DNA of 64,000 bases from Akebia trifoliata (taxonomy: Eukaryota; Streptophyta; Magnoliopsida; Ranunculales; Lardizabalaceae): NCBI GenBank assembly GCA_017979445.1, contig CM030706.1, positions 24,406,281 to 24,470,280 of the forward strand, read 5' to 3'. A program made the translations under genes and the position numbers. The notes beneath the pieces were generated by a model. The model was given only the letters and a program-made list of their open reading frames with translations, searched no databases and was not told the origin of the DNA. This document shows positions 1-11,248 of this stretch, piece after piece (within the stretch, counting starts at the first letter, position 1; each line of letters opens with the position of its first letter).

Positions 1-741
1 CTGCAGGACAAACAACAATATTATTTATGCATGAGTCCAAATCAGACATAGCTGTGAAATTTGGTAGATATTAACCATGTATAACTGGTAGCATTTACAT
101 TTTGATTCATATATGGTCAAGTACAAAAGGGGATCATAAAAGTAGATAGAAATAAGTTCCAATAGATTGGATGTGTTTTGGTGCATGGTATTGTAACATT
201 TTTAATTTTTTACCAAATTCCGTAGAAGCTAGATACATCAATGTGTCTCTATGCCAAATACAGAAGTTCAAGATTTTTGACTGAGGATTAGAGTTCTAAT
301 TTTAAAGCCCTAGTTTATGGTGTGCTCATCTATGTTATTGATTCTTCTAAGAGGTTATTTGAATGAATGGCAGATTTGGGTTCGGCGAGTTTTTGTGAAA
401 ATATCTAATGTACAATATAGAATGTTAAAAGGGGTGCAAAGGATACTTTTTCTCCTACTTCAGCAACACTTTTTCTTCTACTTCAGCATTCTGTATTGAC
501 GATTGACTAATGAAGTAGGTAATTGAGACAGCCCATGTTCAAAAAAAGGTTTGAATTAAACTAATAGTATATGCAAAGAAGTTGTTGAATTGATTTGATT
601 CATAAATATTTTACGTAATGTTTAGTTAGAGAAAGTTATTGAAAAACAATATGTAGTATATTTTGGCAAATGAACATAAAATAATTATATACTGCAGAAA
701 CTTTCAATTATTGAAATATAAAATATTTCTTTCTCACTGAA
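1..741. other. Intronic AT-rich DNA, no gene seen
   Basis: No coding exon, RNA gene or recognisable repeat stands out on either strand. By its position downstream of exon 4 of the minus-strand RELCH-like gene it should be intron sequence. Read on the minus strand, the very first bases form a pyrimidine-rich stretch ending in TGTCCTGCAG, which matches a splice acceptor and is close to the acceptor used by exon 4. The next coding exon could therefore begin just outside the window; this is inference. Confidence 0.5.
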
Positions 742-1153
742 GGGAACGGATCAAGGGACATATGAAAAAACATATGTAAACAATGTAACATTAATAAATT
801 TTCAAAATATAGGTTAGAAGTTTCGGATTGAGCTGATTTTTTGTGAGGATGATCTCTATGATGGGAAGATCATCCGAAAAAAAATCAGTCCAATCTGAAA
901 CTTCTAACCCCATTAAAAGTGATTTAGAATGTGGATCGTCGATTTTTTGTCAATTTTTGCCAATAATTTGTAAATCACTTTTGATGGATTTAGAAGTTTC
1001 AGATTGAGATTAATTTTTGTGAGGATGATCTTCTCATCATAGTGATCATCCTCGCAAAAAATCAGCTCAATCCAAAACCTCTAACCCATATTTCAAAAAA
1101 CCATTGTTTTTACATATGTTTTTATTTTACATATGTCCCATGAACTGCCCGCC
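742..1153. mobile_element. Fold-back element, unit A (two long hairpins)
   Basis: The ends are inverted copies of each other: GGGACATATG near 755 and its complement CATATGTCCC ending near 1139. Inside lie two almost perfect palindromes of about 100 bp (812-911 and 986-1087). Each has arms running from GGTTAGAAGTTT through TGAGGATGATCTC and back to AAACTTCTAACC. The spacer carries the inverted pair AAAGTGATTTA / TAAATCACTTTT. The same architecture recurs in intron 3 (12.3-15.3 kb). No open frame is present, so it would be non-autonomous. The superfamily is not identified. Confidence 0.75.
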
Positions 1154-1829
1154 CCCCCTCCCTCCCCCCCCCCTCCCCTCACTGAAATATAAAACAATAA
1201 TATCTTGTATCATTATTAATGTAAGGCATTAAAACTTGGCATTCATCTCCAAGCTTAAGATCAATGGAGATTGGAAGTGCGATGAGGAAAGTATAAGAGA
1301 AGGGATTGTTGAGTTCTACACAAAACTTTACATTGAAGACCATTTGTCTCGGCCGCTCCTAGATCAGTTGGACTTTGATGCAATATCTTTAGACCAAAAG
1401 GGGTGATTGGAGCGTCCTTTTGAGGAGAAGGAAGTTCATCTTATTGTGTCAGGTATGTGTAGTTTTAAATCACCAGGACCGGATGGTTTTTCTATGGGGT
1501 TTTTCAATGCTTGTTGGGAGGTGATCAAAGAAGACCTCATGGTGGTTATTCACGATTTTACAAGGATGGTTTTTTGGACATTGGTTTGAATGGGACTTTC
1601 ATCACCTTAGTCCTTAAGAAAGAAGGGGTGGAAGACATTTTAGATTTGAGACCTATCAATCTTGTGGGAGCTACCTACAAGATAATTTTGAAATTCTTCG
1701 CAGATAGGTTGAACTTGGTTTTGGAAGGTATTATTAGATCTCAGCAAGGTGCTTTCGTAAAAGGTAGACAACTCTTGGATGGAATTATGGTCGCTAACGA
1801 ATGCATTGATTCAAGGTTGAAGTCAGGTA

Positions 1830-2886
1830 GTGTAGTTAAGGGTGAAGAGAAGGTGCAATGGCCTCCTAGTGCTTGAGACGCAAGGCGAGGCACACGCCTA
1901 AGTAAAGTAAGGCACAATAAAATTATCAAAATTAAAAATTTTAATAGTGAAAGGTGGGTTCTAGATATTTTACAACTATAACATATACAAATGGGAGTTT
2001 TTACAAAGAACTTAAAGTATTCACACTTCAAGAAGAAGAAAGATCAATGGTAAAAGAAAAGGTTGAGAGGAATAAGGAGAATAAAAAGAAGGGAAGAAAA
2101 AGAAGTAAAAGTTGGCCACCAACATGTGTTGTTGCTGCTACGGCAGAACAACAACTATGGCTATCAATGGGTGGGTTTTGATCAGGCTTGGTTGAGCACT
2201 AACCAGGCCCTAAAAAAGCAAGCTCAACCTTATACTAGTCTAATACCCGTATTAGGAAAGGTGGGTTCTAGATATTTTACAACTATAACATATACAAATG
2301 GGAGTTTTTACAAAGAACTTAAAGTATTCACACTTCAAGAAGAAGAAAGATCAATGGTAAAAGAAAAGGTTGAGAAGAATAAGGAGAATAAAAAGAAGGG
2401 AAGAAAAAGAAGTAAAAGTTGGCCACCAACATGTGTTGTTGCTGCTACGACAGAACAACAGCTATGGCTATCAATGGGTAGGTTTTGATCAGGCTTGGTT
2501 GAGCACTAACCAGGCCCTAAAAAAGCAAGCTCAACCTTATACTAGTCTAATACCCGTATTAGGCCTAAGTCAACTAAGTCCTAACAAGCTTGAGCCAAGT
2601 AAAAATCACCAAATGTAAAATTCAATATTTTTAATCGTAAAACATTGAACTTTCAAAATAAATTTTATTCTATATATAAAAAGTATACAATCAAATTGGA
2701 AATTAGTGTTTTAATTAAATAAAGTAATTCATTTTTCGTAAGGGGCACACCTGGTGCATCTTGTGCTTTGACTGAGGCATGCGCCTTGGTGTGCCTCACT
2801 TAAACTGCCTCGCCTCACATGTATTAAGGCGCTTTCGGTTCCCCCCCCCCCCCCCCCGTCTTGAGGCGCTCACCTTGACTACACTT
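1830..2886. mobile_element. hAT-like MITE inserted in the LINE RT
   Basis: The left end GTGTAGTTAAGG and the right end, read inverted as GTGTAGTCAAGG, are near-identical terminal repeats. The target AGTCAGGTA is present at both sides (1821-1829 and 2887-2895), and excising one copy restores the RT frame, reading SRLKSG then IPRIVC. A duplication of 8-9 bp and a TAGTGTAGTCAAGG-type end fit the hAT superfamily. Both subterminal regions are rich in GAGGC/GCCTC-type words. No transposase frame is present. The interior is largely a 307-bp tandem duplication. A poly-C run (about 2840-2857) lies near the right end. Confidence 0.85.
1949..2562. repeat. 307-bp tandem duplication inside the hAT-like MITE
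   Basis: Two head-to-tail copies (1949-2255 and 2256-2562) are almost identical and differ at only a few positions. Each begins GAAAGGTGGGTTCTAG and ends TACCCGTATTAG. The near-identity points to a recent duplication after or shortly before insertion. Overlapping open frames crossing the copies are a by-product of the repeat and show no known domain. Confidence 0.93.
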
Positions 2887-5122
2887 AGTCAGGTATCCCT
2901 AGAATAGTTTGCAAGGTAGATCTTGAGAAAACTTATGACCATGTGAGTTGGAGTAGCTTGAAGTACTTGTTAGGTTATATGGGCTTCGGGCAGAGATGGA
3001 TCGGTTGGGTCATGAAATGCGCTTTCATTGCGGCTTTCTTGATTCTAGTTAATGGGTCACTGACTAGTTAGGAGTTTGAAAGGCTTGAGGCAAGGAGATT
3101 CTTTGTCGCCTTTTCTCTTCATTATTGTAGAATAAGCTTTTGGAAGGATGGTGGGTAAGGCAATAGCAAACAGAGAGTTGTCAAGTCTTAGCGTGAGCAT
3201 TCAAGGACCGTTAATTTCGCACCTTCAATTTGCGGATGACACCTTGATTTTTTTGGACGTCTATTTACATCAAATACGTTTCTTGAATGGGTTACTCATT
3301 TGTTTCGAGACTTTAGGATCCCCTTGAATCTAAGAAAAAGTAAGGTTTTCGCAGTCTGGAGGGTGGATAATATAGAAGAGCTTGAGGCAATGATGGGTTT
3401 CCAAGTGGGTTGCTTAACCTCTACTTATCTAGGGCTCCCCTTGGGTGCCGCTTACAATATCAAGGCAATTTGGGACCCAATTTTGGAAAGAAGGTGAAAT
3501 TAACATTGTTGAAAAATACCTTAGCTAGTATACCGGTTTACTACCTTTTCCTCTTCAACATGCCAAGCTCGGTGGAGAAAAGTTTGAGTAAGTTATCTAG
3601 AGATTTCCTTTGGCATAATAGAGATGGGAATAGGAAATTCCACTTGGTTAACTAGAAGTGTGTTTGTCTTACGAGAAAGGTTGGCGGCCTTGGGGTTCAG
3701 AACTTAAAGAAGATGAACCAAGCTCTTTTTGGCAATTGGTTATGGAGATTTGGAACTGAGCGTAAAAGTTTCTGGAGAGTAGTCATAGCAACAAAGTTTG
3801 GAGAGAGGTTATTCGGGTGGCTTAATGGTTGTTCTCGTGGGACTTACGATTGTGGAATGTGGAAAGGTATTTTAAAGGTTTTCCCTCAGTTTCAGGAAAT
3901 TGTCAATTTTAAGATAGGGAATTGGTTAAAGGAGAGATTCTAGGAGGATATTTGGTGCGGCTTGAAACCCTTAAGTGAGAAATTTCTGGATCTCTTTGCT
4001 TTGTCTTTTAAAAAAAGTGCAAGTATTTTTTTTTATGAGTACTCCGAACTCTGGTTTGACGTGGAACTTTGGTTTCAGATGAGCTTTTAACAATTGGGAA
4101 CTAAACTCGACGATTAGTCCCGTCGCAGTGGTTGATTCGATGGTCATAAGCTTAAGGGAAGAAGACTCGCGCATTTGGGATCCGGGGAAGATTGGGGTGT
4201 TTTCTATCGAAACCTTTTATTGTGTTTTGGCATGGGAACAAGTTAGGACCTTTCTTGTGGTACAAGTGTGGGGCCCAAAGTTCCGTCAAAAGTTGCCTTC
4301 TTTGTTTGGGCAGCTTCCTTGGGGAAAATCTTAACTTTGGACAATGTAATGAAGAGAATCATCATCTCAGTCAACTATTGTGGGTTATGTAAGGAGGATG
4401 GCGAGACGATGGATCACATACTTATCTATTGCAAGGTGGGCTCAGAGATTTGGTGATGGGGACATCAAACCTTGAAGAGTAGATTTTAGTTTTATTTAGA
4501 TTTCTGTTTTAAGATTTTAATTTTATGTTTTTTGGGCTTATTTTGATGTTTTATTAGCTCATGGTTTAGTATAATATTTAGGGGCATTTTAGTCATTTTT
4601 CTTTATCTTTTATTTAAGTTTATCAGGGTTAGAAATTAGAAGAGAGAAAGTTATGAAAATTAGGTTGTTTATTTGGTGTTTTAGTTTAATTAGGGCTCTT
4701 AGATTTATTTTCTTTATATAGATTGTATTAGGTTTTTTTAAATGAAGAATGATGAATAAAAAGAGAGCTTGAACTTGATCTTCCCAACAATGGGTGTGGT
4801 GTGAGGCCATTTTAGAGTGAGTCCAATACAAAATTCTTTTCTTCTAATATTTATTTTTCCTTTCTACTCTTTTGTTTTTCTTAATTTTATTTTTCTTCCT
4901 TGTCTTGATTTTCTAAAATTCTTGATTCTTCAAACCCCTTTCTTGATTCTTGAAACCTACAAACTTCAACCCTTAAATCCTTCCCCATTTTCTTTAACCA
5001 TTATTTCATTAATCTCTTTTCCAAATCTTTAACCCTTAATCCCTTCCCATTTTCTTTAACCCTTATTTCATTAATCTTTTTTTCAAATCTACCCAATACT
5101 CTATTACTAAACCCTTTTTTTG

Positions 5123-5126
<4 letters not shown>

Positions 5127-5174
<48 letters not shown>
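5127..5174. repeat. TA microsatellite inside LTR of element 1
   Basis: About 24 TA units in an uninterrupted run within the 5' LTR. It is absent from the other four LTR copies of the family, so it expanded after insertion. Confidence 0.95.
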
Positions 5175-5179
<5 letters not shown>

Positions 5180-5401
5180 TTTCAAACCATTTTCTTTAGT
5201 GTAGCCCAAATCCTTACCCAAAATCATAAGCCTTACCCTAACCCCTTATTTTCCCCTATCCTACTCAAATCCTTAACCCAATCCCCAACCAGAATTCCCT
5301 AAATCCCCTTATTTACTGTTCTCCCCTCACCGTCCTGCATCAAATTTGGAATCAGAGACTAGGTTCAGGCAACACAAATTAGTAGATAGCGTTGAAGGGA
5401 G

Positions 5402-5671
5402 ATGAACTCAAAAGAGATGTTCTCAAAAGATTTGAAAAATATATTTTCAAAATTACGTCGAACGCGCTACTCTCAAGCATATTTTCGCATTGTCCATGAC
5501 CGTATTATAAAGGAAAGCAAAGAGCATAGGCAATTAAGTTATTTATGGTATGAGTTCAGACAACAAAACTTGTGCTCCAAGTACAATCATTTTGGATACT
5601 TTAAATCAGAGTACTCGAGTAGGGATAATGGGACAAATGTGATAAAAGTCCTGCACCTAAACTCAAGGTGA
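5402..5671 (+). pseudogene. Short gag-like remnant of element 1
   Basis: An 89-codon frame begins just after the primer site and has counterparts in the other two internal regions (8089 and about 9663). Shared words are YFRI.HD.IIKE, QQNLCSKY/QQNLCPKC and FGYYKSKC. The cysteine pattern in the copy at 8089 (LCPKC...KSKC) hints at a degenerate nucleocapsid knuckle; here one cysteine has become tyrosine. No protease or polymerase follows. A gag origin is inferred from position and the cysteine motif only. Confidence 0.45.
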
Positions 5672-7118
5672 GTAATGAAAAAATTGATGAAGAAATCTAT
5701 AAGCCTGATTTATGCGAGAGTGAGATTTACGAGTGTGAAACATCATTATTGGTTCTTGAAGAAGAATCTAAGTCTGAAGAATTTGAACAACTGGCAGGAA
5801 ATTGTGGATCCACAACATACTTTGCTTTTAACACCAATTTGATCCCATGACAAAGAAAATGTAGATAATGTTTTAGATAAATCAGTGAGTTATGTCAACT
5901 TTGGTTCCTGTCAAAAAATGAGAGTTCAAATTTGATTCAATAATGTCAACATTTGGGAAGAGATTGAACTGAAGACTCAACTTCGAGATGAATTAAAATG
6001 AAAGACCCCACCCTGGGATGCATTAGTTGAGAAACAAGTTTGAATCAGATTACATGTGGATTACAGAAACTTCACTTGTTGGGGAATTACTACAATTTTA
6101 TTTTGCCAGTGGTGAAATCTTCCCAACCGAGGAGAATTGATGGGGATATCAAATCTTGAAGGGCAAATTTTAGTTTCAATTTCAATTTCTATTTTAGGGC
6201 TTATTTTGATGTTTTATTGGCCCATGGTCCTATAGTACAATATTTAAAGACAATTTAGAAACTTTAGTTTATCTTTTATTAAAATTTATTCAGGTTGAAA
6301 AATTAGGAGAGAGAAAGTTACGAAAATTAGGTTATTTTATTTAGTATTTTAGTTTTATTAGGATTCTTGGTTGATTTTCTATCTTTATAGATTGTATTAG
6401 GGTTCAATTATGGAGAGACTAATGGAATAAATAAAATGTTTTCTTTTGAGTGTTGATGCATTCAATGTGGTTGATGCCATGGAAATCATTAGGGTGATTC
6501 CAAGGTAAATATCATTTTTTTCCTTTCTTTAATTTTCTTATTATCCTCTATCTCTTCTTCAATCCATCTTTTCTACATTTTTTTTTTAATTCGTGAGAAA
6601 TCAAGAAACCATCAAGAACTTTTTAATCTTTTCAAGTTTCAAGAAACCAATCTATAAACTTTGGTATCACCGTCCTGCATCATTTGGTACTACCACATTT
6701 GACCTTTTTAGGTGGCGTGGTGTGCCCCTTGCTCTTTTCATGATCTAATGGATAGTAAGGTAGTTATTAGTATGGGTTTTTTGGGCTTCAAAAGTAAATT
6801 GTGGAGCTTTATTCCGTTTGCGATTTTTTAGGAGATTTGGTAAGAAAGGAATCTTAGGACCTTTGAGGGGAAGGAGTCTTCGTTTTAAGGAATCCTTCTA
6901 TCTATCTTGGGTTCTTTATTTTTGTGGAATAAGGTTTTTGGGAATCTAAGGGAGTCTTCTTTGAAGATTTTGTAACCAAGTGGGAGTAAGGGTGTAGTAT
7001 CTCAGATTAGGTTGGGTTTTGTTTCTTTTCATGTTTGTAGTTTTGTTTTGTTCTTTGCTTCATGATCATCTTGACCATGCTTTTAATAAAGATCTTTGAT
7101 TTATCCAAAAAAAAAACT

Positions 7119-7261
7119 TGGAATTTGAATACATGAATCTGAATCTTCAAATTTGTGTGATTGCCCTAATTTTGTTATTTTCAATATCAATCACACACAC
7201 ACACACACACATCTTATCGTAAGTATCCCCATCCTTCGGGCAAGACTAATCACGCACATAT
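7119..7261. other. Short gap between LINE tail and LTR array, with CA microsatellite
   Basis: Unique-looking DNA with a short CA run (about 7192-7210). Its last five bases, CATAT (7257-7261), are the left target duplication of the following LTR array. Confidence 0.7.
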
Positions 7262-8088
7262 TGATGGGACATCAAATCTTGAAGAGTAGATTTTAATTTT
7301 TATTTAGACTTTGTTTTAGGGCTTTAATTTTATGTTTTGGGGGCTTATTTTGATATTTAGGGTAGTTTTGTAATTTTAGTTTGTCTTTTATATAAGTTTA
7401 TTAGGGCTAAAAAATTAGGAGAGAGAAAGTTATGAAAATTAGATCATTTATTTGGTGTTTTAGTTTGATTAGGACTCTTAGATTTATTTTCTTTATATAG
7501 ATTGTATTAGGGATTTTCTTTTAAAAACAAGAAAAAATTTGATGAATAATGAGTTTCTTTCATGGAGTGAAGTGAGTTCCTTACAATTTTGTGTGATTCC
7601 GAGAAACTTTTGGTGTGATTCCAAGGTTCTATCTTTCTATCCCATCTATTTTTCTTCTAATTTTTATTTTTATTTTTATTATTTTTTCTTTAACTTGAAT
7701 TTTTGATTGTTGAGTCTCAGTTCTTGATTCTTGAAACCTACAAACCTCACCCTTAATACTTTTCATATTTCCTTAACCATTAATCCTTACCCTACAAACC
7801 TTAACCTTTAAACCCTTTTCATCTATCTTACTGAAAATGTCATAATTGTAAAAGAAATTAGTTTACTTTTGAGTTTACCCTATCTTAGCCTAAATCTTTA
7901 ATCTAATCACCAATCAAATTTCCCTAAACCCCTTTTATTTTCCCTAATCCTACCCAATCCTTAATCCAATCCTAAACATAATTTCCTAATTCCCCATTTT
8001 TGCTCTTTTTCCCTCACCATCCGACATCATCTTTGGTATCAAAGACTAGGTTCAAACAACACAAATTAGCAGATCGCGTTGATGGAAG

Positions 8089-8325
8089 ATGGACTCAACA
8101 AGCATGTTCTTAGATGAACTAATAGCTACATTGTCAAACTTACGTCAAACATGCTACTCTTGGGCCTATTTCCGCATCACTCATGATCATATTATAAAGG
8201 AAATCGAGAATCACAGGCAATCATATGATCCATGGTATGAAGAGTTCAGGCAACAAAACTTGTGCCCCAAGTGCAGTCGTTTTGGATACTATAAATCGAA
8301 GTGCTCGAATTGGGAAAATGAATAA
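8089..8325 (+). pseudogene. Gag-like remnant in the first internal region of the array
   Basis: A 78-codon frame starting close behind the primer site. It ends with LCPKCSRFGYYKSKC, the best preserved cysteine cluster of the three copies. Beyond the stop, further shared coding-like words (EEPLHP-like and SHEKEK at about 8500-8560) suggest a longer ancestral frame now broken. No enzymatic domain is visible. Confidence 0.45.
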
Positions 8326-9662
8326 AATGTGATCTACGTCCCTGCGCCTAAACTCAAGGGGAGTAATGGAAAAATTGAGGAAGAAACCTATTATCCCGAT
8401 TTAAGCAAGTGAGATCGACAAGTGTGAGACATCATTATTGGTTTTAGAAAAAGGATCTAAGTCTAAACAATCTGAACAATTGACACAGGAAATTGTGGAA
8501 CCACTACATCCTTTGATTTTAACACCGATTTTATCTCATGAAAAAGAAAAGGTGGATAATGTTTTGGATAAATCAGTGATTATGCTAGCTTTGGTTCCTC
8601 TAAAAAAAATGAGTCCAAATTTGGTTTGATGTTTTTAACATTTGGGAAGAGATCGAATTGAAGACTCTTAACTTTGGTATTAATTAAAGTGGAAAACACC
8701 ACCCTAGGATGTATTTGTTGAGAAGCAAGATTAAATTGCATTTGGATTATAAGGCCTTCATATGCTAGGGAATTACCACAATTTTATTTCGTCAATGGTG
8801 AAATCTTTCCCACTAAGTAGAATTGATGGAGACATCAAATCTTGAAGAGTAGATTTTAATTTTTATTTAGATTTCTATTTTAGGACTTTAATTTTATGTT
8901 TTTGAAGTTTATTTCGATGTTTTATTGACTCGTTGTATTAATATAATATTTAGGGGTAGTTTAGTAATTTTAGTTTGTCTTATGTTTAAGTTTATTAGGA
9001 TTGAAAAAGGAAAGAGAAAATTACGAAAATTAAGTTATTTATTTAGTGTTTTAGTTTGATTGGGATTCTTAGATTTATTTTCTTAATATAGATTATATTG
9101 GGGATTTTTTTTTTAAAAACTAAAAGATTTAATGAATAAGAAATGAGTTTCTTTCATGGACTGAAGTGAATTCTCCACCATTATTGATGTGATTTCAATG
9201 TTCTATATTTCTATCCCTTCTCTTTTTTCTTCTAATCTTTAGTTTTCTTTTTATTATTTTCTCTTTAACTTTCTTGAATTCTTGATTCTTGAGTCGTGCT
9301 TCTTGGTTCTTGATTCTTGAAACCCATAAACCTCAACCCTTAATACTCTTTTCATATCTCCTTAACCTTTAATCCTTACCCTCTAAACCTTAACCTTTAA
9401 CCCTTTTCATATATCCTACAGAAAATGTCGTAGTTGTAAAAAAAAAATTTACTTTAGGGTATACCCTATCCTAACCCAATCCCCAATCAGATTTCCCTAA
9501 ACTCCCTCATTTTCCCTTATCCTACCCAAATCCATAACCCAATCCTAAACATAATCTCCAAACTCCCCATTTTCCCTCTTCTTCCCTCACCATCCTGCAT
9601 CAAATGTGAAATCAGAGACTAGGTTCAAACAACACAAATTAGCAAATCACGTTGATTGAAAA

Positions 9663-10300
9663 TGGACTGATAGGCATGTTCTCAGATGAACTAACAGCTA
9701 TGTTGTCAAACTTACATCAAACATGTCACTCTTGAGCATATTTCTCATTGTTCTTGTTCATATTATAAAGGAAAGCGAAAATCACAAGCAAATATGTGAT
9801 CCATGGTATGAAGAGTTTAGGCAACAAAACTTGTTCTCCAAGTGCAATTGTTTTGGATACTATAAATCGGAGTGCTCGAACTAGGATAATGAATCAAATG
9901 TGATCAAAATCCATACGCCTAAACTTAAGGGGAATAATAAAGAAATCGAGGAAGAAATCTATGATCCCAATTTAAGCGAGAGTGAGATTGACAAGTGTAA
10001 GATATCAACATTGATTTTAGAAGAAGAATCTAAATCTGAAGAATCTAAACAATTGGCATAGGAAATTGTGGAGCTGCTACATCCTTTGATTTTAACACCA
10101 ATTTTATCTCATGAAAAAGAAAAGGGAGATAATGTTTTGGATAAATCAATGATTATGCTAGCTTTGATTCCTCTAAAAAAATGAGTGTCCAAATTTAGTT
10201 CCATGTTTTTACATTTGGGAAGAGATCGAATTGAAAACTCAACTTCGGGATGAATTAAAGTGGAAGACCCCACCCTAAGATGTATTGGTTGAGAAGCAAG
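9663..10300 (+). pseudogene. Decayed gag-like remnant in the second internal region of the array
   Basis: Aligns base by base with the remnants at 5402 and 8089, but an early TGA replaces a codon soon after the ATG and more stops follow. The conserved QQNLC word and the later acidic stretch are still recognisable. No function is expected. Confidence 0.4.
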
Positions 10301-11248
10301 TCAGGATCAGATTGCATTTGGATAATAAGGACTTCAAATCTGGGGAATTGCCACAATTTTCTTTCGTCGGTGGCGGAATCTTCCAACCGAGGAGAATTGA
10401 TGGGGACATCAAATCTTAAAGAATAGATTTTAGTTTTTATTTAGATTTCTGTTTTAATGCTTTAATTTTATGTTTTTGGGACTTATGTTGATGTTTTATT
10501 GGCTCATGGTATTAGTATAATATTTAGGGGCAGTTTAGTAATTTTAGTTTGTCTTTTATCTAAGTTTATTAGGATTAAAAAATTAGGAGAGAGAAAATTA
10601 CGAGAATTAGGTTATTTATTTGGTGTTTTAGTTTAATTAGGACTCTTATATTTATTTTCTTCATATAAATTGTATTATGGATTTGTTTTTAAGAAACAAA
10701 AAAGATTTGATGAACAGAGAATGAGTTTCTTTCATGAAATAAAGTGAGTTCTCCACCATTCTTGGTGTGATTGGAAAAAATCCTTGGTGTGATTTTAAGG
10801 TTCTATCTTTCTATCCCTTCTATTTTTTTCTTCTAATCTTTATTTTTCTTTTTATTATTGTCTCTTTAACTTTTTAAAATTTTTGAATTCTTGAATTCTT
10901 GATTCTTGAGTCTCGATTATTGGTTCTTGGTTCTTGATTCTTGAAACCTACAAACCTTAACCCTTAACCCTTAACACTATTCATATTTCCTTAACTAGTA
11001 ATCCTTACCCTATAAACCTTGACCTTTAACCATTTTCATCTATCCTACTAAAAATGTCGTAATTGCAACAAAAAAAAATTATTCTACTTTTGGGTTTATC
11101 CTATTCTAGCCAAAATCCTTAACCCAATCCCTAATCAAATTTCCCTAAACCCCCTTATTTTCCCATATCCTACCAAAATCCTTAATCCAATCCTAAACCA
11201 AATTTCCTAATTCCCCATTTTCCTTTCTTCCCTCACCATCTTGCGTCA

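Larger units (their letters stand above)
1236..4448 (+). pseudogene. LINE reverse transcriptase and zf-RVT domain, decayed
   Basis: Fragments of the RT domain appear in order. [12 protein letters not shown] is near 1470. RPINLVGATYKI is at about 1650, and GAFVKGRQLLDG at about 1750. DLEKTYDHVSW is at about 2920, after the MITE. The catalytic box LQFADDTLIFL is at 3223-3255, then SKVFAVWR and TYLGLPLG (3340-3450). A C-terminal zinc-binding domain (zf-RVT) follows at 4268-4448 with CGLCKEDGETMDHILIYC. Reverse transcription by this ORF2 product would drive LINE retroposition. Several stops and frameshifts (for example near 1405, 3070 and 3655) make it non-functional. The catalytic aspartates are still readable. 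Confidence 0.88.
4454..6682 (+). mobile_element. Non-autonomous LTR retroelement (element 1), TSD TTTGG
   Basis: LTRs at 4454-5342 and 6138-6682 run from TGATGGGGACATC to CCGTCCTGCATCA, so they start TG and end CA within the inverted pair TGATG/CATCA. The target duplication TTTGG flanks the element exactly (4449-4453 and 6683-6687). After the 5' LTR comes TGGAATCAGAGAC, which resembles the usual initiator-Met primer site TGGTATCAGAGC. Before the 3' LTR is the purine tract GAGGAGAA. The internal part is only 795 bp, too short for pol, so it depends on another element. The 3' LTR is shortened; the 5' LTR is lengthened by a TA microsatellite. A TATA-like TTTATATAGATTG lies mid-LTR. Confidence 0.92.
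1230..7118 (+). mobile_element. L1-like LINE, 5'-truncated, with two nested insertions
   Basis: A plant L1-type non-LTR retrotransposon in sense orientation. It starts within the linker before the reverse transcriptase; the endonuclease half is missing. It ends at an A-run (about 7108-7117) preceded by AATAAAGATC and TTTATCC, as plant LINE tails do. It was broken by a hAT-like MITE (1830-2886) and by an LTR element (4454-6682). Removing both rejoins the reading: RT resumes at 2896, and the zinc-binding tail resumes at 6688 with a stretch resembling the usual WKERN(R)RTFEG motif near 6840. No clear target duplication was found for the LINE itself. Confidence 0.85.
7262..11248 (+). mobile_element. 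Three-LTR, two-internal array of the same non-autonomous LTR family, TSD CATAT
   Basis: The order is LTR (7262-8029), internal (8030-8823), LTR (8824-9602), internal (9603-10397), LTR (10398-11248). All LTRs run TGATGG to CA and each internal region is about 795 bp. Primer sites TGGTATCAAAGAC and TGAAATCAGAGAC follow the first two LTRs. The purine tract GAGGAGAA precedes the last LTR; the middle one has a diverged form. Only the outermost LTRs are flanked by the perfect duplication CATAT (7257-7261, 11249-11253), so the whole array behaves as one insertion. Unequal recombination between LTRs or integration of a multimer could produce this. Confidence 0.92.

Noticed and set aside
1148..1176. 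Poly-C runs at 1148-1176 and 2840-2857 as functional motifs
   Set aside because: Most likely slippage tracts or base-calling/assembly artefacts; no structure around them needs them.
1954..2618. Overlapping open frames rich in Lys/Glu across the 307-bp repeat
   Set aside because: Explained by the tandem duplication inside the MITE; frames are shadows of A/G-rich DNA with no domain.
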